Positions 1-10,710 of a DNA stretch of 64,000 nt are shown one piece after another. The DNA comes from Mangifera indica. Lineage: Eukaryota; Streptophyta; Magnoliopsida; Sapindales; Anacardiaceae. Position numbers and translations under genes: made by a program. Below the pieces are notes generated by a model, which worked only from the letters and a program-made list of their open reading frames with translations, was not told the origin of the DNA and did not search any database. Within the stretch, counting starts at the first letter, position 1. Every line of letters begins with the position of its first letter. The stretch lies in NCBI RefSeq assembly GCF_011075055.1, contig NC_058147.1:12214001-12278000 (forward strand). The letters are read 5' to 3'.

Positions 1-1407
1 TTCGGTTGGTTGTAGACCGGATGTGGTTACAGTTGGGACTTTGATTACTGGGTTGTGTAGAACTGGTAATGTCACTGTTGCCCTTCAGTTGTTTGAAGAA
101 ATGAATAACGGGAATGGTGAATTTGGTGTCATTTGTAAGCCTAATATTGTTTGCTATACTACAATTATTGATGGTCTCTGCAAATATGGGTTAGTAGACA
201 AGGCAAAGAAACTGTTTTCAGAAATGAAGACCAAGGGCATTAATCCAAACGTGATTACTTACAACACTCTAATTTATGGTTTGTGTAATACATCTAATTG
301 GGAGGAGGCTAAAACTTTGTTTATAGAGATGTTGGAGGAAGCTGTAAAACCTAATGTGGTGACATTTAGCGTGGTAATTGATAAGCTCTGTATCGATGGA
401 AAGATGGACGAAGCCAATGGTTTGTTCCAACTAATGATTAATAGAGGTGTTTGTCCCCACACAATAACTTATAAGACACTTTCGAGTGGTTTTTGCTTGG
501 CAGGTCAAATTGATGATGCTAGAAGGCTATTTGATTCCATGGCAAGTATGGGGTGTAAGCCTGATGTTTTTAGCTACAATATTTTGATGGAGGGTTTATG
601 CTTGACAAATAAAATTGATGATGCCAAGGAACTTTTAGCCTCAATGTTGAGTATGGGATGCACACCTGATGTAGTTAGCTACAATACTCTGATCAAATGG
701 TATTGCAAGAATCGAAAAATTGATGAAGCCTTGAATCTTTATGAGGAAATGACTTCAGAGGGAGTTAGGCCAAATGTTTTTGCTTATAATACCTTGCTAT
801 CTGGGCTTTTTAGGAACGGTAATGTCAGACATGCAAAAATGCTATTTGGTAAGATGCAACTTAGTAATTTGCCTCCCGACTTATTTACGTATAGTACTCT
901 TATTGATGGTTATTGCAAAAATGGTTGTGTTTTGGAGGCTGTTGAACTGTTCTATACTTTAATAAATCGAAACATTCAACCTGACATCACAACTTTCAAT
1001 TGTCTCATTAATGGGTTGTGCAAAACAGGGAGACTCAATATTGCTTGGGAAATGTTCAACAGATTACATAGTAATGGCTTTGTTCCAGATGTTATTACAT
1101 ATAGCATTATAATGCATGGATTTTGTAAGGAAGGAAAGTTAGAAATGGCAAGTAAATGTTTCTCAGATATGGAGCAAAATGGTGTTGCGCCAGACTTGGT
1201 CACTTCAATACGCTTATGTCTGGTTTCTTGCAGAATAATGAGACTTTAAAAGCGGCGGAACTTCTTCACAAAATGAAAGAGAGAAATGTGAAACCAGATG
1301 CATCCATAGGTTCAATAATATTAGATTTACTGGGAAAGCATGAAGATTATCGTGAAGTCCTGAATTTGCTACCATCCTTTTCAACCCAAGAACCAACAGG
1401 ATGTTGA
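1..1407 (+). pseudogene. RFL-type P-class PPR gene, copy A: cut by window edge and frameshifted
   Basis: The window opens inside PPR repeat 3 (reading frame from base 2) and runs through repeats 4-16 of a P-class PPR protein. It is nearly identical to copies B and C. The frame is open to a stop at 1247-1249. The copies at 9.9 kb and 30.1 kb read CACTTTCAA where this copy reads CACTTCAA (about 1201-1207), so one T is missing. The shift falls at the start of repeat 15. The last 52 codons (to the stop at 1405-1407) continue in another frame. The family binds mitochondrial RNA, and a protein without repeats 15-16 may or may not work. Repeats 4-8 resemble copy C, while repeats 10-14 resemble copy B, which suggests gene conversion. 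An assembly error in the T run is the main alternative. Whether the 5' part is intact lies outside the window. Confidence 0.85.
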
Positions 1408-1657
1408 TTGTTGAGTAAGTGCATTTTCCAGGGGAGTATAGCTTATCAAGAGAGCCCTGGCAAACGTTAAAGTTTCCGTCTAACGGTGTGTGCCAACATT
1501 GTAGTGGTGATTGTATTTATGTGAATCCATTAATGAAGAAGTCATATAATTGAAGTTATAGATTTTGTCTTCATCTCTGTTGATTTGGCTTGACTACCAA
1601 GTTGCTGTATTAGTATACATCTTTGTTTCTGACAGTTGCCTATTTTTGTTTTCAAAG

Positions 1658-1996
1658 GAAAATACTGACGAAGATGGTCGTAAGGTTGTAGATGGTTTAG
1701 CACCTAAGGCCACTGATCAAAATGATGCTATTGAGAAATGGTATGAACATGAATGTCTAATCTGTGTACTCTTAGTGCTACTTGTAATATACATACATAA
1801 ATATAGTCTCTACATTTGTTCGTTTTTACCAATCAATGTTAGTAGGAATCTTTATTTCTTTGGAGAGATGAATCCCCTTGATGAAGTCTCTAGTAAGAAG
1901 TTGGTGGTAGCTGATGCTAAGTTGAACTTCGATGATGATACTACCTTCCTGGTAGAAGGGAATCTCTCTTGTGATCCATCACTAGAGGGTCCTTGA
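1658..1996 (+). pseudogene. Succinyl-CoA ligase (ADP-forming) beta subunit gene fragment, after PPR A
   Basis: Two short exon-like pieces match the mitochondrial succinyl-CoA ligase beta subunit, a TCA-cycle enzyme. The first (1658-1740) encodes TDEDGRKVVDGLAPKATDQN, follows a T-rich tract ending in AG and stops at a GT. The second (about 1846-1996) encodes MNPLDEVSSKK and VADAKLNFDDD. From my memory of the family, the plant enzyme has EINPLAETS and VAADAKLNFDDNAAF here. The unspliced intron between them happens to stay open, which makes a misleading 143-codon frame. The homology ends in EGP, a TGA stop, then EV, where the enzyme has EDPREV, so the stop fits a CGA to TGA change. No promoter, ATP-grasp start or C-terminal half is present. 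It sits about 250 bp after the PPR stop and was duplicated with it. It is a dead fragment unless spliced into the PPR 3' UTR. Confidence 0.8.
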
Positions 1997-2640
1997 GAGG
2001 TTTCGATACATTTATTTCTCGATTTATTGTTTACGTGGAATAATTATTCTTAATAGTAACTGCCAAACAAGTACACAGATTCAAGTCTGGTTAGTGATTA
2101 AGAGAGTTGTGGTGCTTTTTGGATATTCTATATGGCAACCAAATTCTTCTGATTAATTTGGCGATTTTCTTCTGCATCCTTTGATTTCTTTGCTTTTTTT
2201 GGTACCTAAGATCAGTTATCTCAAAAATGGGCTTTTAAAGTTTGCTAGCAGAATGGAGTTTCAAATTGCGAGTGGAACACTACTGCTATCACACAACACA
2301 AATTAGCCTTCTGCTTTAATTCATGCACTGAAAATAGGGCTTGTCTTTGAGGCTTGTGTCAAAATTAGAGTCTCTCTTCTCAGCATCATCAACAATTAGA
2401 TTATAAATGTACATGAGGAACTATTAATTATGGTGTCAACAACACTAGTGTGCAACAAATTATAAAGTAGTTTCTCACTTTGCATGATGTTATAAAGTAG
2501 TTACTAACTTTTCCCACCAAACAGCAAAAAGAAAAATAAAAAAGAAATTATAAAGTTCACATTTACAAAATAATAAAAATGACTTCAATTATACATATAT
2601 CCACCAATAGAAAAAGTTGCATTTCACACTAATTATGTTA
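1997..2640. repeat. Duplicated downstream tail of the PPR cassette, copy 1
   Basis: No gene is visible. The sequence is nearly identical to 10711-11370 and 30866-31510, and its second half also recurs at 17297-17610. It simply extends the duplicated PPR plus succinyl-CoA-ligase-fragment cassette. Confidence 0.75.
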
Positions 2641-3083
2641 ATGGCAATCATAAAAATCCCTTAAGTGTGGTGGAGCACTAACTGGAGCACCATCGGAATC
2701 TCGACAAAGTATACTAGCAAAGTAGCAAGGTTAAATCAGAATCCATCCACTTGAATCACATGATGCTCAATAACCCTAAAATGCAATATAAAATAAAGAG
2801 AAGGAAGAGAATAACTAATCGATATTAAAATGTATATAACACCTAAAAGTAACATAATCCAAATAAACCTATCAAAAAAAAAAAAAAAAGGGTAATCCAA
2901 TTAAATTAGCATTAAATAGTATTCCTTTCACGAAGAGCAATATTATACGTACATAATTTTTATATATAATTTGGATACATAGATGGTATATCATTATGTA
3001 ATTGGATATTATTTTATTTTCAATTCAAAATCATCAAATCATATAGTAATACATTATCTATGCCGTCATTTGTGTAAAAAGTA

Positions 3084-3246
3084 GGAAGATGAGTTTATTA
3101 GGTTCTCTCATGCCTTCACCTAAGTGGAAAGTGAAAAAATGAGTTTGCAAACTCAATTAAGCAAACATCACGTTTGCAAACTCATCTTTTCACTTTCTAT
3201 GCAGGTGAAAGCGTGACAATATTTGAACTGAAAACTCATCTTTTCA
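3084..3246. repeat. Imperfect inverted repeat / hairpin array
   Basis: Arms 3115-3152 and 3172-3209 are about 38 bp long and nearly complementary, around a 19-base loop. They are built from TTCACC, GAAAGTGAAAA, ATGAGTTTGCAAAC and the reverse. Related CATCTTTTCACTTTCTA / GTGAAAG pieces repeat downstream to about 3330. The array lies in DNA absent from the other copies of this block. It could be the core of a foldback element; no target-site duplication was recognised. Confidence 0.6.
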
Positions 3247-6200
3247 CTTTCTACTTAAGTGAAAGTGTGAATGTACCCAAACTAATGAACTCATCTTTTC
3301 ACTTTTTTCATATGTGAAAGCAAGGGTGTGAGCAAGCCTAACTAAAATATATATTATTTTCTATTTTATTTGCTTACTTAAGTTTTAGGGGTGTGTTGGA
3401 ATATATTTCAAATATATTATTTCAGTTATAATATATTTGAATAGATTTCGAACATATTATTTTCTATATTAAAATATAATCCAAATATTTTATTTCCTAA
3501 GTTAGCAAATATTCTAAAAATATATTTTCCTTTTTTACATTATTGTATATTAATTATATTAATTTTATTTCTTTATATAAGATTTAGGATAGGTATACAC
3601 TTATGTATTATTCAGATATTTTAATATTTTAATATACAATTAATTCATATTTTAACATTTATAATAAATTAAATTAGATAATTTTGGCTTGTTTCTTCTT
3701 GTAAGTTGCAGTTTAAATTTGTTTAAGGATGTGTTACTAACAATATTTTCAACAATTAATTCTTCTATATATTTTTAAAATCTTTTGAATTTTAATCGTG
3801 TTTAGCATCAATACCATTTCAAGGTCAATGTACTAAGATTTAAAATACACATTATTGTTTTAGTAATTAAACATGAAAAATAATATGTATAAAAACAAAT
3901 TTTATTAACTTATTTGTATAATCTAATATAACATTATGTGATTAGATAATGTTAAAATAAGATAAAAAAAATAAGCAATCATACTATTCAATTACAAATT
4001 GTCACATCAGTTTATAAAAATAAGTTGATAATATTTGTTTGTACATGTAGCTTTATTCATTAAACATATTGTTATTTGTAAATATGCAAAGTGAAGTGTT
4101 TGTTAAAGTATGTGTTGAGAAAATTTTAATTCTTGATCAACAGTGACATAGTTTTTGAAATAAATGGGGAAGAAGAATGAAGCGAAATGGGCATGCATAT
4201 ACATAAAAGCAAGAATCAAAGCATGAAAAGAAACATACATGAGAAGGTTAGAAGATTACCTACTCCTTTGCTTTAGATGTAGGATGATGGAAGGAGTCTC
4301 TCACTTTAAAAAATCTCAAAAAAGTTGTACCTCCAAGCCAAAAACACCCAAACCTGAGGGGTAGAGAGAAGGGAAAGGAATGTTGTTTTTGTGATAGAAA
4401 GTTTGTTTCAAACGAGCTTAGTTCATCTAAGATAAACTAATGAGCCATTTTTATGTTGGTGGCTAATTAACAATAATGAAATTATTAATCGGTCCTTTAA
4501 AATTTTAATTTAAACTACAATCATGCATGTATATCAATTATATATCTTAGCTACCCTAATTCTACTTCACAAACATTTTAACTTTTAAAATGTTACTTTT
4601 GTACCTATGTAACACTTTATATGATACTAATGATAAGTATCCTTCGAAAGGTGCTAGCCAATCTCAGATAATATACTCTTTACTCTCAAAAGTTTAGTTT
4701 ATTAGTGTGACCCTTTACGTCCACTATGACATAATCATGAGTCTTTTTTTGAACAATCTTAAATACATATGAAAACTCAACAATTATGATAAACATTTAG
4801 CAATGTGTCATACGATGAAAAAACACTTTATTGAACCTAATACCTTCAATCGTACATTTCATGTTGATAAGATCTTTCCATCATCTAATCTTAATCAATT
4901 TCGGGCTCATGATTCGTCAAACTCCTAATTTCAATTCTATACAAATCATCAATTGATATGTTCAAAACGCTTCATCACAAATATCTTTCGTATAACTTAT
5001 ATTATACTCTGGCTAGAGATTGTGATTTCAAATATTTATCGACATTTTTTTCGGAACTCAAATGTGGGTCAAATCAACAGATATCCTAAACCTAATATTT
5101 TTCGAGCAATGAATTCTATTTTTATCGTCATTCGTCTTCACATACAAACAACACATAACCAACATCGCCTTTCGTCTTGAAACTATTACTTTGAGTATTC
5201 ATGAGCATGAGCTTACCTTTCATATTAAGAAGCAAGTTACCAACCTTATTTCAAATCATATTGACAACAACCTAATATAGGTATTCCAATGTTTAGATAT
5301 GTCCGAGTGGAACTCGGTCTTTTGAGTTGCATATTCAAGTGTACCTATGATTTTGAACCAAGTTGAAGCAAAGTTGGGTCTTAAACCTTAGAAAGCTACA
5401 CGTGACTATAGAGTGTGGTCACTAAGTATAGTAACATGTCAAGTATGATTCTAAAGTTTGTCTTGGATGAATCAAGGAAACAATCTACTAGAATTGAGTT
5501 AAAGACAACGAAAGAAAGGTTGGAATGGGGAGTGCCTTTCGAGATTGGTGTTGGCAATATTGAGACCATGGTCTCTCATAGTTTAGGGTAGATGTGATAT
5601 GAGCTAGTTTGAGTTTGGATTGTTGTTCTGCCCAAGATTGATATCTCACTAGTATAGTGACACTTTATCTCACCATGTGGATGATTCTTCTTTTTCAATG
5701 GCTTTTTATGTTCTTCTTCGGTATTGATTCTTTTTCTTCTTTGATGACTTTTTTTTTTTTTTGGCGTCACTTCATCATGAGTTGACCATTCTAGATGCAA
5801 GTTGAGTAGAAGTCATCCACCATTCTCCATAGTGTTTACATTGCTTAAGCCTCCATAGACTTGATATACTTTGCATTATTTTCTTTTTTATTTTAATTTT
5901 TTAAATAGTATGATTTGTTTGTGTCTTTTAATTAAAGGAAAAACTGCTAAAGCGTGTTTAAGAGGGAAAAAAAACAAAGTATGACTTGTAGATTGTAGGT
6001 GTTTTTTATAATGAATAAAAATCAAAATTATATTTCCTCAAAGATGAAATTCATGCAATGCTTTAAATTTCTTATCTACGTTGCAGAAAATTTAAGAAAA
6101 GTATGATTATTTGTTAACAAGTGTGCTTACCAATTACCATTAAATATTTGAGAATCAATAATTTTTTTTTAACTTTCTTTTTCTCAATTATTTATATTTA

Positions 6201-6315
6201 CACATTGAAAATTTATTAGAAGTTTGCATGATTACATTAAAGGTTGTCTCACTTTGTTTGTTCTGTTTCCCTTAAGAGACCGAGAGTAGTAAAATATTAT
6301 TCATAATTAATTAAA

Positions 6316-7001
6316 GGCCAAAAGACTTATTCCCACCTAAGATTTAGTCCATCATCAAACTCTCACTCACAATGTTTTAAAAATTCAATTACTCATTCAT
6401 CATTCAACTTCTATTAAAATTTTTTATTAGAGTTATGGGGTTAAAATATAATTAATCAATAATATAATTTTTATGAAGGATGACCCTTTATCATCTAGAT
6501 CTGGACAATGAAACATCATCCAAATCTATAAGAAGAGACGAAGGATGACAAAGCATCATCTTTCGTCATGTCTAGACAATGAGACGAAGGACGACGAAAC
6601 ATCGTCCTTCGTCCCTTCTTACAGATCTAAACGACGCTTTGTCGTTCAGATTTGGACAACGAAGGGTCGTTTTTCATTATCCTTTGTAGCCAGAGTAAAC
6701 CTACACTTCTTCTTGATCTCCAATCAGTTTCTTGAGCCACTAGAGATGAAACCTCAAAAGTGGTAAAAGTGAATTTTTTAAAGTTTAATTATGGGGGTAA
6801 ATGTGAGTTTTTTAAACTAAGGGTGGAATGATATAAAGTTTTTAGGTTTTAGGATTTATGGATAAAATAACGATTTTACCCATGTCTCTAACTAAAAATT
6901 TAGATTACAGTTAGCCTATGAATAGCTATTTGGGTTTTATATCTGTCATGAATATGATTTTGAATTTCGACTAAAACTTTGGTGAAAAATTGTCCATTTC
7001 C
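6316..7001. mobile_element. MITE-like TIR element, family 'GGCCAAAAGACTTATTCCCACC', copy 1
   Basis: The left end begins GGCCAAAAGACTTATTCCC and continues CACCTAAGATTTAGTCC. The right end, read in reverse, is GGAAATGGACAATTTTTCACC then AAAGTTTTAGTC, a degenerate inverted match. The interior carries many GACGAAGGATGAC / GTCATCCTTCGTC palindromes. Similar copies are at 20863-21547 and 26472-27157. No open reading frame for a transposase exists. I could not find a clear target-site duplication, so the boundaries are approximate. Confidence 0.5.
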
Positions 7002-7132
7002 TGATTGAATAATGTTGAAATAAAATTAAAAATAAACAATTTAATCATTTAATCACATAATATCACATCATTCTATATAAATAAATAAATAAATAAAATT
7101 ATTTGTACATATAGTTTTATTTATTAAATTTA

Positions 7133-7864
7133 GGGAAAAGGACAATTTTCTATCCAAGTTTTAGTCCAAATTCAAAATTATATCCACGATAGATGAAAAA
7201 CTCAAACATCCACTTATGGGCTAACTATCGTCCAAATTTTTACTTAGAAGTAAGGGTAAAATCATTATTTTACCCATAAACCCTAAAACCTAAAAAATTT
7301 ATATCATTTTCACCCCTTAGTTTAGAAAACTCATATTCACCCATCATAATAAAACTTTGAAAAATTCACTTTTTTTCCCCTTTCCAAGTTTCATTTTCAG
7401 TGGCTTAGGGAACTGGTAGATGATAGGAAGAAACGAAAGTTTTCTTTGACAAAGGATGACTCTTGTCATCCAGAATGGGAAGACTCAAAAAAAAGGATGA
7501 TGATTTATCATCGATGTAGATGACTGTACTTCATCGTCCTTCATAGTCAGATCTGGAAGAAAGAAGAAAAGCATCGGTCGTCAGTCAGAATGATGGTGGC
7601 TAGAGAAGGAAACAAACCTTAGAGGTGAAATTTAAACTTTTCAAACTTTGAGAATGGATTGAAATGTTAGTTTTTAAAACCTGGGAGAAAATGATATCAA
7701 TTTCAAAGTTTTAAGATTTATAGGTAAAATAACGATTTTACCCCTGTCCTTAACTGAAAATTTAGATGGAATTAGTTCATGGCTGGGTGTTTGGGTTTTT
7801 TATGTGTCATAGTTATGATTTTGGGTTTAGATTAAAAGTTGGGTGGGAAATAGTCCTTTTTCCC
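7133..7864. mobile_element. Nonautonomous MULE-like MITE with 9-bp TSD, copy 1
   Basis: This 732-bp non-coding element has terminal inverted repeats of about 45 bp. The left end starts GGGAAAAGGACAATTTTC and the right end in reverse starts GGGAAAAAGGACTATTTCCC. It is flanked by TTAAATTTA on the left (7124-7132) and TTAAATATA on the right (7865-7873), a near-perfect 9-bp duplication. The copies at 21675 and 27288 sit at the same place in their blocks, so this is one insertion that was later duplicated. Nine-base duplications with long TIRs are typical of Mutator-like elements. Confidence 0.7.
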
Positions 7865-8120
7865 TTAAATATATTACTAATTGTGAATATGCAAAATGAA
7901 GTGCCTTATTAATTAATGTATGTAATCGAAAAATTTTGATTCTTGATTAACAGTGAGGTAGTTTACATGTTAAATTTTGATTAATATATTGTTAATTAAT
8001 AATGAAAATTTGAAGAGAAACTATATATTGAAAAAGAAATGTTTGACCGTAAAATGTCTTATAGATGTAGTTCATGCTTTAATAAACCCGAATCGACCTG
8101 ATTTGTTTCAAAAAAAAAAT

Positions 8121-8129
8121 TTAGGGTTT
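8121..8129 (+). promoter_or_regulatory. Telo-box-like motif in the PPR B leader
   Basis: TTAGGGTTT lies 47 bp before the PPR start codon, between an A tract and a T tract. The same motif is found before copy C. In plants this motif (telo-box) is often found in promoters and 5' leaders of housekeeping genes. A role here is inferred from position only. Confidence 0.35.
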
Positions 8130-8175
8130 TTTTTTTTCAACACTCTTCTTCCCAATTCTCAAAAGTCCTCTGAAA

Positions 8176-10121
8176 ATGTTTCTTAAAACTTCACTTGTTT
8201 CTTCAAAATCATCTTTCAATGTTAGATTTTCATCTTCATCTATTCTTTCTTCACTTTCCCAAATCAACACACCAAATCACCACCCAAACACATCTCCACT
8301 CTTAAGCACCATTCTCAACTTTATAATTTCCTTCGTGTAAACTGCAGGTCAGGTAACTTTTCTCTTGATGAAGCTTTTGATTCCTTCAATTATATGATTC
8401 ATATGCACCCAACTCCTGCTATGTCTTCCTTCAGTATTTTGTTTTCTGCACTTGTTAAAAAAAAACATTTTGATCAACTTCTTGTGATGTACACGAGATT
8501 CATTTCAGCTGGGTTGTTGCCGGATTTCTTTATTTTCAATATTTTAATTGATTGCTTAAGCAAAATGGCACGCGATTCTGATGGTTTTGTAGTTCTTGGG
8601 AGTATTTTTAGGAGGGGTTTTTACCCAAACGCTTTTACTTTTAACAATCTGATTAATGGTCTTTGTATGGCGGGCAAGATTAAGAAGGCCATTGAACTTT
8701 TTAGGAAAATGGTTTCGGTTGGTTGTAGACCGGATGTGGTTACAGTTGGGACTTTGATTACTGGGTTGTGTAGAACTGGTAATGTCACTGTTGCCCTTCA
8801 GTTGTTTGAAGAAATGAATAAAGGGAATGGTGAATTTGGTGTCATTTGTAAGCCTGATATTGTTTGCTATACTACAATTATTGATGGTCTTTGCAAATAT
8901 GGGTTAGTAGAGAAGGCGAAGAAACTGTTTTCAGAAATGAAGACCAAGGGCATTAATCCAAACGTGATTACTTACACCACTCTAATTTATGGTTTGTGTA
9001 ATACATCTAATTGCGAGGAGGCTAAAACTTTGTTTATAGAGATGTTGGAGGAAGGTGTAAAACCTAATGTGGTGACATTTAACGTGGTAATTGATAAGCT
9101 CTGTATCAATGGAAAGATGGACGAAGCCAATGGGTTGTTCCAACTAATGATTAATAAAGGTGTTTGTCCCAACACAAGAACTTATAACACACTTTTGAGT
9201 GGTTATTGCTTGGCAGGTCAAATTGATGATGCTAGAAGGCTATTTGATTCCATGGCAAGTATGGGGTGTAAGCCTGATGTTTTTAGCTACAATATTTTGA
9301 TGGATGGTTTATGCTTGACAAATAAAATTGATGATGCCAAGGAACTTTTAGCCTCAATGTTGAGTATGGGATACACACCTACTGTAGTTAGCTACAGTAC
9401 TCTGATCAAATGGTATTGCAAGAATAAAAAAATTGATGAAGCCTTGAATCTTTATGAGGAAATGACTTCAGAGGGAGTTAGGCCAAATGTTTTTGCTTAT
9501 AATACCTTGCTATCTGGGCTTTTTAGGAACGGTAATGTCAGACATGCAAAAAAGCTATTTGGTAAGATGCAACTTAGTAATTTGCCTCCCAACTTATTTA
9601 CGTATAGTATTCTTATTGATGGTTATTGCAAAAATGGTTGTGTTTTGGAGGCTGTTCAACTGTTCTATACTTTAATAAATCGAAACATTCAACCTAACAT
9701 CACAACTTTCAATTGTCTCATTAATGGGTTGTGCAAAACAGGGAGACTCAATATTGCTTGGGAAATGTTCAACAGATTACATAGTAATGGCTTTGTTCCA
9801 GATGTTATTACATATAGCATTATAATACATGGATTTTGTAAGGAACGAAAGTTAGAAATGGCAAGTAAATGTTTCTCAGATATGGAGCAAAATGGTGTTG
9901 CGCCAAATTTGGTCACTTTCAATACGCTTATGTCTGGTTTCTTGCAGAATAATGAGACTTTAAAAGTGGTGGAACTTCTTCACAAAATGAAAGAGAGAAA
10001 TGTGAAACCAGATGCATCCATAGGTTCAATAATATTAGATTTACTGGGAAAGCATGAAGATTATCGTGAAGTCCTGAATTTGCTACCATCCTTTTCAACC
10101 CAAGGACCAACAGGATGTTGA
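8176..10121 (+). pseudogene. RFL-type P-class PPR gene, copy B: frameshift in the presequence
   Basis: The start codon at 8176 matches that of intact copy C. Copy C has four A after TTTCCC, whereas copy B has three (8261-8263). The frame therefore shifts after about 29 codons and stops at 8338-8340. From the internal ATG at 8394 the PPR body is fully open for 575 codons (repeats 1-16). Translation from there would give a protein with no N-terminal mitochondrial targeting sequence. It may be a young pseudogene, an allele with a sequencing error, or a gene that uses an unusual start. Hand-read residues 5/35 of repeats 1-15 are SD NN ND GD TN TN NN ND NT SN NN SN ND SN ND. They differ from copy C at eight repeats. 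The succinyl-CoA ligase relic and a truncated GDSL gene follow. Confidence 0.85.
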
Positions 10122-10371
10122 TTGTTGAGTAAGTGCATTTTCCAGGGGAGTGTAGCTTATCAAGAGAGCCCTGGCATACGTTAAAGTTTCCGTGTAAAGG
10201 TGTGTGCCAACATTGTAGTGGTGATTGTATTTATGTGAATCCATTAATGAAGAAGTCATATAATTGAAGTTATAGATTTTGTCTTCATCTCTGTTGATTT
10301 GGCGTGACTGCCAAGTTGCTGTATTAGTATACATCTTTGTTTCTGGCAGTTGCCTATTTTTGTTTTCAAAG

Positions 10372-10710
10372 GAAAATACTGACGAAGATGCTCGTACGGT
10401 TGTAGATGGTTTAGCACCTAAGGCCACTGATCAAAATGATGCTATTGAGAAATGGTATGAACATGAATGTCTCATCTGTGTACTCTTAGTGCTACTTGTA
10501 ATATACATACATAAATATAGTCTCTACATTTGTTCGTTTTTACCAATCAATGTTAGTAGGAATCTTTATTTCTTTGGAGAGATGAATCCCCTTGATGAAG
10601 TCTCTAGTAAGAAGTTGGTGGTAGCTGATTGTAAGTTGAACTTGGATGATGATGCTGCCTTCCTGGTAGAATGGAATCTCTCTTGTGATCCATCACTAGA
10701 GGGGCCTTGA
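10372..10710 (+). pseudogene. Succinyl-CoA ligase beta subunit gene fragment, after PPR B
   Basis: This is the second copy of the relic described at 1658-1996, at the same distance (about 250 bp) from the PPR stop. It encodes TDEDARTVVDGLAPKATDQN, then after the retained intron MNPLDEVSS and LDDDAAFLVE. Differences from copies A and C are scattered and include the enzyme-like DAR and DDDAAF in places where copy A has changed. It ends at the same CGA-to-TGA type stop. It is non-functional as an enzyme, having lost both ends of the protein. Confidence 0.8.

Larger units (their letters stand above)
2641..8175 (+). repeat. Upstream block of the PPR cassette, copy 1 (segmental duplication)
   Basis: This gene-free block leads up to PPR copy B. 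It recurs at 17590-22807, and its later part (from about 3986) at 24132-28329, all in the same orientation. No convincing coding region was found. Small open frames near 4953 and 5576 are kept in the copies only because the DNA is duplicated. The block carries two TIR elements (6316-7001 and 7133-7864). Compared with the 18 kb copy it also has about 500 bp of extra DNA (about 3066-3570) that includes an inverted-repeat array. The last 60 bp, with an A tract, TTAGGGTTT and a T/C tract, form the PPR 5' leader and are shared with copy C. Confidence 0.7.

Noticed and set aside
274..1203. Minus-strand open frames inside PPR genes (also at 8987-10110, 29142-30077)
   Set aside because: They are antisense shadows of the PPR coding strand, repeated at the same place in every copy.
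1565..1996. 143-codon open frame after each PPR gene read as a membrane-protein gene
   Set aside because: The frame joins two succinyl-CoA ligase exon fragments across an unspliced intron; the hydrophobic middle is intron sequence.
4953..5180. 75-codon frame conserved at 4953, 19490 and 25113
   Set aside because: It is conserved only because the DNA is recently duplicated; the second copy is already frameshifted, and the translation resembles nothing known.
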